Origin: Phycisphaerae bacterium | Lineage (GTDB): Bacteria; Planctomycetota; Phycisphaerae; SM23-33 | Direction of reading: 5' to 3' | Assembly (NCBI GenBank): GCA_011050235.1 | Contig: DRGC01000017.1 | Coordinates: forward strand, 62,001 to 126,000 | DNA length: 64,000 bases | In this document: in pieces, positions 43,683 through 52,079 of the stretch | Layout: each line of letters opens with the position of its first letter | How positions within the stretch are numbered: the stretch's first letter is position 1 | Notes under the pieces: generated by a model | Database searches by the model: none | Seen by the model: only the letters and a program-made list of their open reading frames with translations | Told to the model about the DNA's origin: nothing | Made by a program: the position numbers and the translations under genes

Positions 43683-43710
43683 AAAAACCGCCGGCGCCCC
43701 CCCCCGGCGG
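43683..43710 (-). terminator. candidate factor-independent terminator (minus strand)
   Basis: Read on the minus strand, CCGCCGG (43704-43710), a C/G-rich loop, CCGGCGG (43688-43694) and then TTTTT (43683-43687). It is placed to stop leftward transcription from the BlaI/BlaR1 side before the PEP-CTERM genes. Confidence 0.5.
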
Positions 43711-43730
43711 CTCCAGAATTGAAGGAGGGC

Positions 43731-43760
43731 GGCTTTCTTTTCTTGCGGCGAAAGAAAGCC
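43731..43760. repeat. perfect 10-bp inverted repeat
   Basis: GGCTTTCTTT (43731-43740) and AAAGAAAGCC (43751-43760) flank a 10-base loop. It lies 20 bases from the terminator candidate and could serve as a bidirectional stop or a dispersed repeat. Confidence 0.5.
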
Positions 43761-43994
43761 ATCAACACCTGGCCAGCGTTCTACGAGGCCCGTAGCCGCT
43801 AGTTGAGACGACCGAACATTCCAACAGAGCTTCGATCGCAATAACGGTCAGGCGCCGATCCCCGAGAAAAGCAGGGCGCCTCGCCTCTGGAAACGAGTCA
43901 CCCTCCTTCGCCAAGGCTTCGGAGGACAGGCATCGTTTTTCCGCCCAAGTAAAGACAAAGCCACAACCTGTTGCCGGGTTGTGGCTTGCCGTAC
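43761..43994. other. spacer, no gene seen
   Basis: Contains a CCTCC...GGAGG hairpin around TTCGCCAAGGCTTC (43910-43933) of the kind scattered in many environmental genomes, and no supported coding frame. Confidence 0.4.
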
Positions 43995-44058
43995 TGGGCG
44001 TTACAGGACCTGCCTACCGCAGGCAGGCTCGAACCTGTGACTTCTTCCTTGTAAGGGA
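43995..44058 (-). repeat. partial copy of tRNA-Val with a hairpin insertion
   Basis: 43995-44008 and 44028-44058 together reproduce the 3' half of the tRNA-Val at 48978-49051 (acceptor 3' strand, T arm, variable loop and the 3' side and loop of the anticodon arm). Between them sits a 19-base insertion, CCTGCCT-ACCGC-AGGCAGG (44009-44027), exactly in the T arm. Similarity stops after the anticodon arm. The copy cannot be a functional tRNA. It is in direct orientation with the intact gene 5 kb away. Confidence 0.75.
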
Positions 44059-44248
44059 CTTCAGGAAAATGCAGCGTTTCCGTAAGTTACGTTAATTACA
44101 AGCGTTTGAAAAAGGTATCATCGCAACAGAACCGCTTAAATGCCCTTAAACGCAACCACAAAAGTGTAGCGTGTGGCCCGCCACGTCGCAAGACGGTCGT
44201 TCATTGGCCGGATGGCACTTGTCGCGCCTTCGGGCTCTTGGCGGAAGG

Positions 44249-47200
44249 CTAGTCTGGCAGGCGTCTGCGCCAGACGTCGCGACCGTCACTGTAGATGACG
44301 TGTCGGCCGTCCGGCGAGAAGTCGATGCTCCTGACCTTGTGAACGATTTCGTCGAAGCGCGGGAATGACGCCTCCCGGCCCGTTTGGAGGTCGTAGAGCC
44401 TCAGCGACTTGGTTCTGTCGGCAAATACCGCGTATCGACAATCTGGGCTGATGGCCGCGTGCCCGATTCTCTTCTGGTCATCTTGCACGGTACTGATCAG
44501 CTGGCCCGTAGCCGTCGACCAGATTCGCAACGTGCCGTCAGCCCCTCCCGAGATGAGTCGATCACCATCTGGGGAAAACCTTAAGGGCCAAGCGCGATGG
44601 TCGTGGCCTGACAAGACGATCGGGTCTTCGTCTGTGCCGACGCGCCATATTCGAATCTTGCCCGACTCATCACCAAGAGCAAGCCACTCCCCGTCGGCAG
44701 ATGCCGCTGCACTTTTCGGAGCCCACGGTGGGCAGCCGACAAACCGACGAATCTCTTCGCCCGTTCGGGTGTCGAACATGACAAATCCATCGTCGGTCCC
44801 GGCCTGACCTGCAATCAGCCAGCTCGCGTCACGGGCGACGCAGTGTACCCGCCATCTGCCGTCAACTTGCCACTCTGTCTTGATGAAGTTGTCGGTGTCT
44901 TGAGATACGCCAGCGGCTTCATCGGGAAGGGCCATCGGCAATGACCGGACGCGCAGGGGTTCACGGCGCGAGTTGGCCAGGATGACGTGACCATCGTTGG
45001 GCGTGATAGCGATCGGCGTCATCGGCGGGTCCTGTTTGCCGAGTTCTCGGACATGTTGCCAAGTCCGTGAGTCCCATAGGTGAAACGTGTTGAAGGGATG
45101 GCCCCTGAACATGTAGTAGCTATGACCAACCGTGCGCATGGTCCCACGTCCTTTACCGTCCGGTCCGACGACTCTTACGGGGATCATCTCGGTCGAGACC
45201 GGTCGAGGGGCGATGGCTTCCTCGGGGAGTTTCCACACAAGGGCTGTGCCGTCAGTGCTCCCCGTCACCAGACAACGTCCATCAGGCGAGAACGCCAGAG
45301 CAGTGACCCATCCGCCATGGCGGCGTTTCTCTTCGTGAATGATCTCGCCAGTGGCTACGTCATAGATGCAGAACTCGGTGCGGTAATTCCGGCTGGATTC
45401 AACCGCCAAGGTCAGGCCGTCCGGCGAGAATGCCATGGCTTGGGGCACATCGCGAGCCAAGAAGGTCCGAATGACCTCCCCCGAAGCCATGTCCCGCAAG
45501 CTGATCCAGCCCGACTCACACACGGCTATGATCTGATCATCGGGCGAAAGAGTGTAGGCATTCACGGGGGCGGGAGCCGTCCAGACCGGCTCGCCGGTCG
45601 TGCTGGACCACACTGTCAAGGGCTTGTCTATTCCACGCGTGCTGTGACCGACGAGTAGCTCGCCATCACCGGAGAACTCGCAGGTGTCGACCAGGACCAG
45701 ATCAGGAATGCGTAGTAGCTCCCGGCCCGTGTCAGTCTCTCGCACCGTTATGGTGTTATAGTGGAAAAGCATGCCTCCCCCCACATCGATTGCCTCCCGA
45801 TTGATGCTCAGGCATGCCAGTCGCTGGCCATCCGGGGAGAATGCCAGGGATTTTATCCACGTGCCTTGGCTGGCGTATCCGCCAGTCTTGACACCTGTCG
45901 CCTGATCGCGAAACACGATCTGATTCCCCTCCGCCATGGCCAGATTTGTCCCGTCGGGCGACACGGCCAGAACTGGCCGGACCTCTCCGAGGCGTTCGGG
46001 GACAGGAACACGTATCTCTCTGAGTAGTTCGCCCGTCTTGACCTGCCACATCCTGACGGGGTTCCTGCCGATCAACGTAAACAGTCTCTCTCCATCGGCG
46101 GAGAATTGCATATCCCGGATGGGCGTCTCATGGTTTTGGAAGGTATGAACAGGCTGGTCGTCGGCCATGTTGTGAATCAAGGCAGTTCCGTCGTACTTCG
46201 TGTTCGTAGCAAACACACCGATTCGGCCATCGGAGGTGAAGGCCATGTCGCGCACGTGTCGGCCGATATTGATCTCTCGCAGCTTCTGTCTCGATGCGAT
46301 ATCCCAGATGTCAACAAACTCCCCTCCTCTGGAATGGGCGAGATGACCATCGGGCGTGAAGGCCAAGCTGAGTGTCTGATAGCTCAGGTCTGTAGGCAAG
46401 GGCTCAAGCTCTTCGCGCGTCTGGAGTGACCACAGGCGGATAGTGATCAGCCCCTCTGGTGAGCGGCCGCTGACGGCCAGCGTGTTGTCATCACGTGAGA
46501 ATGCCATGGATAGCCATGACTGTGACGCGAGGTCTGCCAGTGCGAACTTCTTGCCAGTGATCATGTTGAACAGCCGCAGTTCCGTGCCATTTACTACGGC
46601 CAACCACTTGCCCGTATCGCTGCAGAAAAAGAAGGTCTTCTTGCGTTCGTCCAGGCGCCACTCCGCCCACGGCGTCTGCGTGGCCGTGTTCACAAGATGC
46701 ATCTTGTCCCCCTTGGCGATCACAGCGTAGCCCCCAGCTGTTGTGATGCGGGGAGAATAGTCGCGGGCGAGGTACTTCGAACAGTCCACCAGCGTCACCA
46801 GAACATTCGTGTCCCGCCACTGCCACGAGTAGACGCATTTGCCCCGCACGATGATGACTCGATTGCCATCGTCAGAGAAACGAGCGTCCTTGGCCCCTCT
46901 CGGCATCCTGGCGAGCGTCTTGCCAGTCTGCACGTCTGCTATCTTGATTCCGCCAGTCCCGACCAGCATCAGCGCGCTCTCGTCGGGAGATAGCCTCACT
47001 TGCCTGAGTCCGTGCTCCTTCAATCGCCGCGTTCCCATGCGAGCGATGGTGCCTTGCGGCAACGGATCACCATAGAAATCGGTGTGAATGTCAGGAGTGG
47101 CGGCCTCAGCTTGAGTTTCAGATGTCTCAGGGTTGCGGCATCCAATGATCGCCAGGGGGACCGTGACGCAGACGGCCAGAATTGCGGCGATGAGGATGCC

Positions 47201-48394
47201 TCGGCGTTTCAATGCGCGGCGGATTCGGGCTGGATTCAGGATATCTCGGACACGGCCCTCCAGCCTGGCTGGGCGGACCATGGCGATGGAGCTGTGCACA
47301 GCCAGGCCACTGGCCTGCAGGCCGGAGGAGACGTTGACGAGATGCTCCGCATAGGCGGAAGGCCGATTGCCCGCGGCAAGGACCAGGTCATCGCAAGCAC
47401 GTTCGCCTTCGCTGGTGACGCGTCGCCCAGCCAACCAGACCAACGGATTGAACCAGTAGACCCCGCATGCCAACTGCGTGATGATTCGGGTCAGGCAATC
47501 CCGTCGCTTGACATGGGCCAGCTCGTGCAGCAATACCACCTGACAACGATCAGCTGACCAATCAGCAGTCTTGCCAGGCAGCATCAACCTTGCACGGAAC
47601 ACGCCCCACACCATGGGCATCGTGCAGCGATCGCTTCGGAGGAGATCAACACGTCGGCCGACGCCCAGTTGCTCAGCGGCCTGCCTCAGCGAGGCCAGCC
47701 ATGATTCATCGGTGATCGTGTGAGCTCGTCGTCTCAGTCGCCACAGGCTGGCTCGGCCCAACACCATTGGGGCCAGGCACACAATGACGCCAACTGCCCA
47801 TATAAGCAGCACGCAGATCATGATGGTCTCAGACGATATTGGTGCGTCCTGCACGGCCATAGCTTTCGATGAGGAAGGGGGCGGAGGAACCACCGACGCC
47901 GTGGGGGCCGGAACGGTAGGTGTCGTGTGTGCGATAACTGGTACATCCTCCGCGGCGGAAGCCGGTACATCGTGCGCGGAGGGAAGCTGTGGCTCTGAGG
48001 GGGCCTGCAGGGATGGCTTGGGAGCAGCCTGAGATGCCGATGCGGCCGCCAATGGCACGTCGGAAGTACGCTCAACCGGCGGCTGCATGAATACGTCGGA
48101 GACAGGCTCAGGCCGTGATGATTGTGACATCGTCGCCGCGCTCTCAGCCTGACGCCAGTTCGGCAGGACCTGCCAGCGTGGCAGTGCGATAGACACAATC
48201 GGCAGGACCAATATCCCCGCCAGTGCAACCACCCATACTAATTGCCGCTCGGCTGCGGATGCCTTCCGCATCAACAGCGTCACCGCGCCTGCTATCGCCA
48301 GAATGGCCAGCCCCTTGACCGATGCGTCCAACAGCATCAACAGCCAATCGCCCGTCACGCCCGTCGGTACTACGAAACCGAGAATCCCCGTCAT
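44249..48394 (-). CDS. M56/BlaR1-type membrane metallopeptidase fused to WD40 repeats
   Basis: The product is 1381 aa. N-terminal membrane helices (about 15-40 and 47-70), a Pro/Ala/Ser-rich loop (about 80-185), further helices near 195-215, then the zinc site VLLHELAHVKRRD (HELAH near 288) and GERACDDLVLAAG near 332, as in BlaR1/MecR1. A last helix near 395-415 (GILIAAILAVCVTVPLAIIG) is followed by more than 900 residues of WD40-type repeats, for example DDGNRVIIVRGKCVYSWQWR, LAFSPDGRCLVTGSTDGTAL and LRFSPDGDRLISGGADGTLR. Classical BlaR1 has a penicillin-binding sensor there instead. Signal binding by the propellers would trigger cleavage of the BlaI partner encoded 2 bases upstream. The ligand is unknown. 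Confidence 0.9.
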   Translation of the reverse strand: MTGILGFVVPTGVTGDWLLMLLDASVKGLAILAIAGAVTLLMRKASAAERQLVWVVALAGILVLPIVSIALPRWQVLPNWRQAESAATMSQSSRPEPVSDVFMQPPVERTSDVPLAAASASQAAPKPSLQAPSEPQLPSAHDVPASAAEDVPVIAHTTPTVPAPTASVVPPPPSSSKAMAVQDAPISSETIMICVLLIWAVGVIVCLAPMVLGRASLWRLRRRAHTITDESWLASLRQAAEQLGVGRRVDLLRSDRCTMPMVWGVFRARLMLPGKTADWSADRCQVVLLHELAHVKRRDCLTRIITQLACGVYWFNPLVWLAGRRVTSEGERACDDLVLAAGNRPSAYAEHLVNVSSGLQASGLAVHSSIAMVRPARLEGRVRDILNPARIRRALKRRGILIAAILAVCVTVPLAIIGCRNPETSETQAEAATPDIHTDFYGDPLPQGTIARMGTRRLKEHGLRQVRLSPDESALMLVGTGGIKIADVQTGKTLARMPRGAKDARFSDDGNRVIIVRGKCVYSWQWRDTNVLVTLVDCSKYLARDYSPRITTAGGYAVIAKGDKMHLVNTATQTPWAEWRLDERKKTFFFCSDTGKWLAVVNGTELRLFNMITGKKFALADLASQSWLSMAFSRDDNTLAVSGRSPEGLITIRLWSLQTREELEPLPTDLSYQTLSLAFTPDGHLAHSRGGEFVDIWDIASRQKLREINIGRHVRDMAFTSDGRIGVFATNTKYDGTALIHNMADDQPVHTFQNHETPIRDMQFSADGERLFTLIGRNPVRMWQVKTGELLREIRVPVPERLGEVRPVLAVSPDGTNLAMAEGNQIVFRDQATGVKTGGYASQGTWIKSLAFSPDGQRLACLSINREAIDVGGGMLFHYNTITVRETDTGRELLRIPDLVLVDTCEFSGDGELLVGHSTRGIDKPLTVWSSTTGEPVWTAPAPVNAYTLSPDDQIIAVCESGWISLRDMASGEVIRTFLARDVPQAMAFSPDGLTLAVESSRNYRTEFCIYDVATGEIIHEEKRRHGGWVTALAFSPDGRCLVTGSTDGTALVWKLPEEAIAPRPVSTEMIPVRVVGPDGKGRGTMRTVGHSYYMFRGHPFNTFHLWDSRTWQHVRELGKQDPPMTPIAITPNDGHVILANSRREPLRVRSLPMALPDEAAGVSQDTDNFIKTEWQVDGRWRVHCVARDASWLIAGQAGTDDGFVMFDTRTGEEIRRFVGCPPWAPKSAAASADGEWLALGDESGKIRIWRVGTDEDPIVLSGHDHRAWPLRFSPDGDRLISGGADGTLRIWSTATGQLISTVQDDQKRIGHAAISPDCRYAVFADRTKSLRLYDLQTGREASFPRFDEIVHKVRSIDFSPDGRHVIYSDGRDVWRRRLPD

Positions 48395-48396
48395 GG

Positions 48397-48780
48397 CTAT
48401 TTCTCCTGCTGTTTCGCTTCGTTAATGAGGTCGGTAAGGCGTCGTCGCTGCTGGTTGGTGAGCTTCGCGTTGGGATCGGACAGATGAGCTGCCACCGCCT
48501 GATCGAACGAGTCATCGAAGAACGTGCTGATCACACGCTGCAGAGCAGACCTGCCGACCTGCTTGCGCCCCGCCGTGGGCCTATAGATGTACTCCTGGCC
48601 ATTCTTGCGATGCTTGAGGTGGCCCTTCTCTTCCAGTATCCGTATCAGCGTGCGGACCGACGAGCGGTCCGGAGGATCAGTCATGGCGTTGAGTACTTCC
48701 GTAACCGTTGCCTTACCCATCCGGAAAATGATGTCCATGATCTGCCGTTCACGTCGAGAGAGACTTGTTTGCTTGCCCAT
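48397..48780 (-). CDS. BlaI/MecI/CopY-family transcriptional repressor
   Basis: The product is 127 aa. The winged helix has LSRRERQIMDIIFRMGKATV, TEVLNAMTDPPDRSSVRTLI (recognition helix) and RILEEKGHLKHRKNGQEYIY (wing), residues 7-67; the C-terminal dimerisation helices include STFFDDSFDQAVAAHLSDPN. It ends 2 bases before the M56-WD40 start. In this system the peptidase inactivates the repressor by cleavage. Its own promoter carries an overlapping palindrome, in keeping with autoregulation. Confidence 0.92.
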   Translation of the reverse strand: MGKQTSLSRRERQIMDIIFRMGKATVTEVLNAMTDPPDRSSVRTLIRILEEKGHLKHRKNGQEYIYRPTAGRKQVGRSALQRVISTFFDDSFDQAVAAHLSDPNAKLTNQQRRRLTDLINEAKQQEK

Positions 48781-48820
48781 CGTAATCCTTTCGGCTCAGC
48801 GGGAGTATTCTGGCCACTGC

Positions 48821-48857
48821 CCGGGTAAATTATTACCCGGCAGTCGAGGCGAGTCAA
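48821..48857 (-). promoter_or_regulatory. sigma70 promoter with palindromic operator for blaI-M56
   Basis: On the minus strand -35 TTGACT (48852-48857) and -10 AATAAT (48829-48834) are 17 bases apart, each 5/6 to consensus. A palindrome with perfect 8-bp arms CCGGGTAA / TTACCCGG around 4 bases (48821-48840) covers the -10. This is where a BlaI-type dimer would block transcription. It is about 45 bases upstream of the repressor start codon. Confidence 0.7.
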
Positions 48858-48977
48858 TCGCGATCTGAGAAGATATCGACCTACTGCTGACCTGCCCCTC
48901 GCAAGTTGACCCGAGCTGCGCGTGCATCCGGGACCCCTGTGTTCACCGTGTCGGCCGGCTTGGTACTGTGAGCCGAA

Positions 48978-49051
48978 TGGGCGTTACAGGACTCGAACCT
49001 GTGACTTCTTCCTTGTAAGGGAAGCGCTCTAGCCAACTGAGCTAAACGCCC
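48978..49051 (-). tRNA. tRNA-Val(TAC)
   Basis: This is a 74-base cloverleaf: acceptor GGGCGTT/AACGCCC with discriminator A, D arm TAGCTCAGTTGGCTAGAGC, anticodon arm CTTCC-CTTACAA-GGAAG with anticodon TAC, and T arm ACAGGTTCGAGTCCTGT. CCA is not encoded. A damaged partial copy lies at 43995-44058. Confidence 0.95.
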
Positions 49052-49124
49052 GCACTAGCCACTATAGCTCTATCGGCAAGGTCTGCAAGCCGTCGCCTCC
49101 CGCGAAGGCTTGAGCAAAACTCAT

Positions 49125-49153
49125 TTGACTTACCGGAGACAGCCTCTGATAAA
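49125..49153 (+). promoter_or_regulatory. candidate promoter for the phn-type operon
   Basis: TTGACT (49125-49130), 17 bases, GATAAA (49148-49153), about 95 bases before the ATPase gene. The -35 is 5/6 and the -10 is 4/6. It is the only reasonable match in the gap after tRNA-Val. Confidence 0.35.
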
Positions 49154-49244
49154 TGGCCCTTCGACCCACGTCGCTGGATGCGAACCAACCGCAGGGCCGC
49201 TCTACGGATAGCAGCAGGAGGCCAGGGAGGCCTCAGGTGTCTTT

Positions 49245-50108
49245 GTGAAAGCGATCGAACTGAACAACATCCGCAAGACCTTCGGCGCTCGGCTGGCGCT
49301 GGACGTAGAGACCCTCGCCATCGATGGCGGGCGGATGGTCGCCGTCATCGGGCCTTCGGGCGCGGGCAAGTCGACGTTGATGCGCCACATCTCCGGCCTG
49401 GTGACAAGCGACCGGGGGACCCGCGGGTCCATCCGCGTCCATGATGAACTGATCCAAAGCAACGGGCGACTGTCCCGGTCGATCCGCCGGTTGCGGGCCG
49501 AGATCGGCGTCGTCTTCCAACAGTTCAACCTGGTTGGCCGATTGACGCTGCTTCAGAACGTGCTGATCGGCACGCTGTCACGGACGCCGTTCTACCGACG
49601 GTGGTCTCGCAGCTTCACCCACGCCGAGAAGTGCGAGGCCATGCGCGCCCTGGACTTTGTGGGCATGAGTGAGTTCGCCGCCCAGCGGGCCAGCACACTC
49701 TCGGGCGGGCAGCAGCAGCGAGGGGCCGTCGCCCGGGCCATCGTCCAGCGGGCCCGGGTGGTCCTGGCGGATGAGCCCATCGCTTCACTCGATCCCGAGT
49801 CGGCCCGAGTGGTCATGCAGCGGCTGCGCGACATGAACCAATCCGACGGCGTGACGGTCTTGGTGAGCGTTCACCAGATCGATTACGCCAGCCGCTACTG
49901 CGACGACGTGGTGGCGATGAGGGACGGGCGCATCCTGGATGTCTGCCCGGCCGACCGGTTGGATCTGGACAAGTTGAAGGCGATCTACGGCGAACGTTTC
50001 GAGGCGATGCAGGCCGAGTACCTTGCCCCAGCGCCGGTCCGAGCCGACGAGGCCGCCTCTGCGGACGAGCTGAAACACCTCGATATCGAGGCCCGCCTGA
50101 ACGACTGA
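49245..50108 (+). CDS. phnC: PhnC-type phosphonate/phosphate ABC transporter ATPase
   Basis: The product is 287 aa from GTG 49245. Walker A GPSGAGKST at 36-44, the family stretch IGVVFQQFNLVGRLTLLQNV near 87-106, signature TLSGGQQQRGAVARAIVQRA, Walker B VVLADEPIASLDPES and H-loop VLVSVHQIDYASRYC. It is slightly longer than typical PhnC (about 250-260) with an acidic tail. It is first in a three-gene import operon. Confidence 0.9.
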   Translation: MKAIELNNIRKTFGARLALDVETLAIDGGRMVAVIGPSGAGKSTLMRHISGLVTSDRGTRGSIRVHDELIQSNGRLSRSIRRLRAEIGVVFQQFNLVGRLTLLQNVLIGTLSRTPFYRRWSRSFTHAEKCEAMRALDFVGMSEFAAQRASTLSGGQQQRGAVARAIVQRARVVLADEPIASLDPESARVVMQRLRDMNQSDGVTVLVSVHQIDYASRYCDDVVAMRDGRILDVCPADRLDLDKLKAIYGERFEAMQAEYLAPAPVRADEAASADELKHLDIEARLND

Positions 50109-50139
50109 CCGCTGCGCCCAACGCGAAAGGAACCCATCG

Positions 50140-51195
50140 ATGCACTGGCCCAAGACCGCGACCATAATGACGGTAGCGCTATCGTGCCTGATAGTGATCG
50201 GATGTAAGGACACCGACCGGGGCGAAGGATCTGACAGCGTCACCGAACTGACCTTCGGCGTGATCTCCACCGAGTCGGCCAAGGGGCTGAAGAAAGGCTT
50301 TAAGCCGCTGCTGGCGGATATGTCCAAGGCGCTGGGTGTGCCGGTGACCGGCCGCTACGTCACCGAGTACTCCAGCGTCATTACGGGCATGACCTACAAG
50401 CAGGTGGACATCGCGTGGCTGGGCAACAAGTCTGCCGTCGAAGCGCTGGACCGCGCCGGCGGCGAGGTCTTCGCCCGCACTGTCGCCGCCGACGGCTCGC
50501 CCGGCTACTGGGCGGTGATCATCGTTCATACCGATAGCCCCTACCATTCCATCGACGAGATCATCGCCGACGGCGGCAAGTTGATGTTCGGCAACGGCGA
50601 TCCCAACAGCACCTCGGGCTATCTGATCCCGTCGTATTATCTCTGGGGAGAGCGAGGCATTCGCCCGGTTAAGCACTTCAAGCGGGTGGTCAACGCCAAT
50701 CATGAAGCCAATGCGCTGGCCATAGCAGCCGGGCGTATCGACTTTGCGACCAACAACACCGAGAACCTGGTCCTGCTGCGGGCCAAACGCCCGGCCATCG
50801 CCGCCAAGATTCGCGTCATCTGGAAAAGCCCCCTGATCCCGAACGACCCGTTGGTCTGGCGGAAAGACCTTCCCGACGAGACGAAGCGCGCCATCCGGAA
50901 GTTCTTCCTCTCCTACGGGCGCGGCGACGGCCCCGAAGCCGAGCGCCAGCGGAAAATCCTCGCGGATATTTCGGGCGGCTGGGCCCCATTCAAGGCATCC
51001 AACGATGATCATTTGCTGCCGATTCGGGAGATGATGGTCGCCAGAGAGGTCATGGAGATCGAACAGAACGAGTCGCTCAGCGACGGTGACAAACAGGCCA
51101 AGCTGGCGCCGCTCAAGCAGCGACTGGCGGAACTCCATGAACGTCGCCAGGCCCTGAAGGAATCAGCCGCCGAGAACGCCGGGCAAGAGGACTGA
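50140..51195 (+). CDS. phnD: PhnD-type phosphonate-binding lipoprotein
   Basis: The product is 351 aa. Signal with lipobox ALSCLIVIGCKD (Cys22 would be lipidated). The mature region starts LTFGVISTESAKGLKKGFKP, and contains YSSVITGMTYKQVDIAWLGN (about 82-101), the PhnD/PtxB ligand core, and GNGDPNSTSGYLIPSYYLWG, the phosphonate-contact loop. A charged helical C-terminal tail (about 300-345) is extra compared with many PhnD proteins. Ligands could be phosphonate, phosphite or phosphate. Confidence 0.9.
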   Translation: MHWPKTATIMTVALSCLIVIGCKDTDRGEGSDSVTELTFGVISTESAKGLKKGFKPLLADMSKALGVPVTGRYVTEYSSVITGMTYKQVDIAWLGNKSAVEALDRAGGEVFARTVAADGSPGYWAVIIVHTDSPYHSIDEIIADGGKLMFGNGDPNSTSGYLIPSYYLWGERGIRPVKHFKRVVNANHEANALAIAAGRIDFATNNTENLVLLRAKRPAIAAKIRVIWKSPLIPNDPLVWRKDLPDETKRAIRKFFLSYGRGDGPEAERQRKILADISGGWAPFKASNDDHLLPIREMMVAREVMEIEQNESLSDGDKQAKLAPLKQRLAELHERRQALKESAAENAGQED

Positions 51196-51198
51196 ACC

Positions 51199-52026
51199 GT
51201 GACCGACCCCCAGCCGACCACCGCCGCCCCACCGGGCCCTCAGCCCGTCCGCCCGCCACCGAAGGATTCGTGGGTGAAGGTGGTGGGAAAGCTGGTGGTC
51301 GTGCTGGCCGTGATGGCGGTGCTAGGCTGGGCCTACGGCGGGGCCGAGATCGATCCGGGGGAATTACTACGCAATCGCGAGAACATCGCCGATTTCGCCA
51401 AGGAGTTCGCCGTCCCGAACTTCTCCGACTGGCGAGACTACGTCCGCGAGATGATCGTGACGGTCCAGATGGCCATCTGGGGAACGTTCCTGGCGATGGT
51501 GCTGGCCGTGCCGTTGGGCTTGTTATCGTCGGCGAATCTCGCGCCGTGGTACATCCGCTGGCCTGTGCGGCGCTTGATGGATGCGTTTCGGGCGATCAAC
51601 GAGATGGTGTTCGCTCTGGTGTTCATCGCAGCCGTCGGGCTCGGGCCGTTCGCCGGAATGCTCGCGCTGTTCGTTCACACCCTCGGCACGCTGGCCAAGC
51701 TGTTCTCCGAGGCCGTCGAAGCCATCGATCCCCACCCCGTCGAAGGCATTCGCGCCACGGGAGCGTCGGGCATTGACGAGGTCGTCTACGGCGTGATCCC
51801 CCAGGTCATGCCCTTGTGGATCAGCTACACGCTGTATCGCTTCGAATCCAACGTCCGTTCAGCCAGCGTGGTGGGGATGGTCGGCGCCGGCGGGATCGGG
51901 TACCTGCTCCATGACGCCATGGGCTCCTACGATTATGGCGACGCGTCGGCCATGCTGCTCATTATCCTGGCCACCGTGGTCTTGCTGGACGTCGTCTCCA
52001 CCCGGGTCCGCAAGCGATTCATCTGA
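51199..52026 (+). CDS. phnE: PhnE-type phosphonate ABC transporter permease
   Basis: The product is 275 aa; the gene starts 3 bases after phnD. It begins with a Pro-rich cytoplasmic tail, then a helix ([17 protein letters not shown]), and the BPD permease core: [40 protein letters not shown] (the PhnE hallmark), and the EAA loop [20 protein letters not shown] near 172-191. No C-P lyase or phosphonatase genes follow, so the imported compound is unlikely to be degraded by enzymes encoded here. Confidence 0.92.
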   Translation: MTDPQPTTAAPPGPQPVRPPPKDSWVKVVGKLVVVLAVMAVLGWAYGGAEIDPGELLRNRENIADFAKEFAVPNFSDWRDYVREMIVTVQMAIWGTFLAMVLAVPLGLLSSANLAPWYIRWPVRRLMDAFRAINEMVFALVFIAAVGLGPFAGMLALFVHTLGTLAKLFSEAVEAIDPHPVEGIRATGASGIDEVVYGVIPQVMPLWISYTLYRFESNVRSASVVGMVGAGGIGYLLHDAMGSYDYGDASAMLLIILATVVLLDVVSTRVRKRFI

Positions 52027-52079
52027 TTCAACCGCCCATGTCATGTCGGCCCCGGCGCGGCTCGTTGCGGATCTCGATG

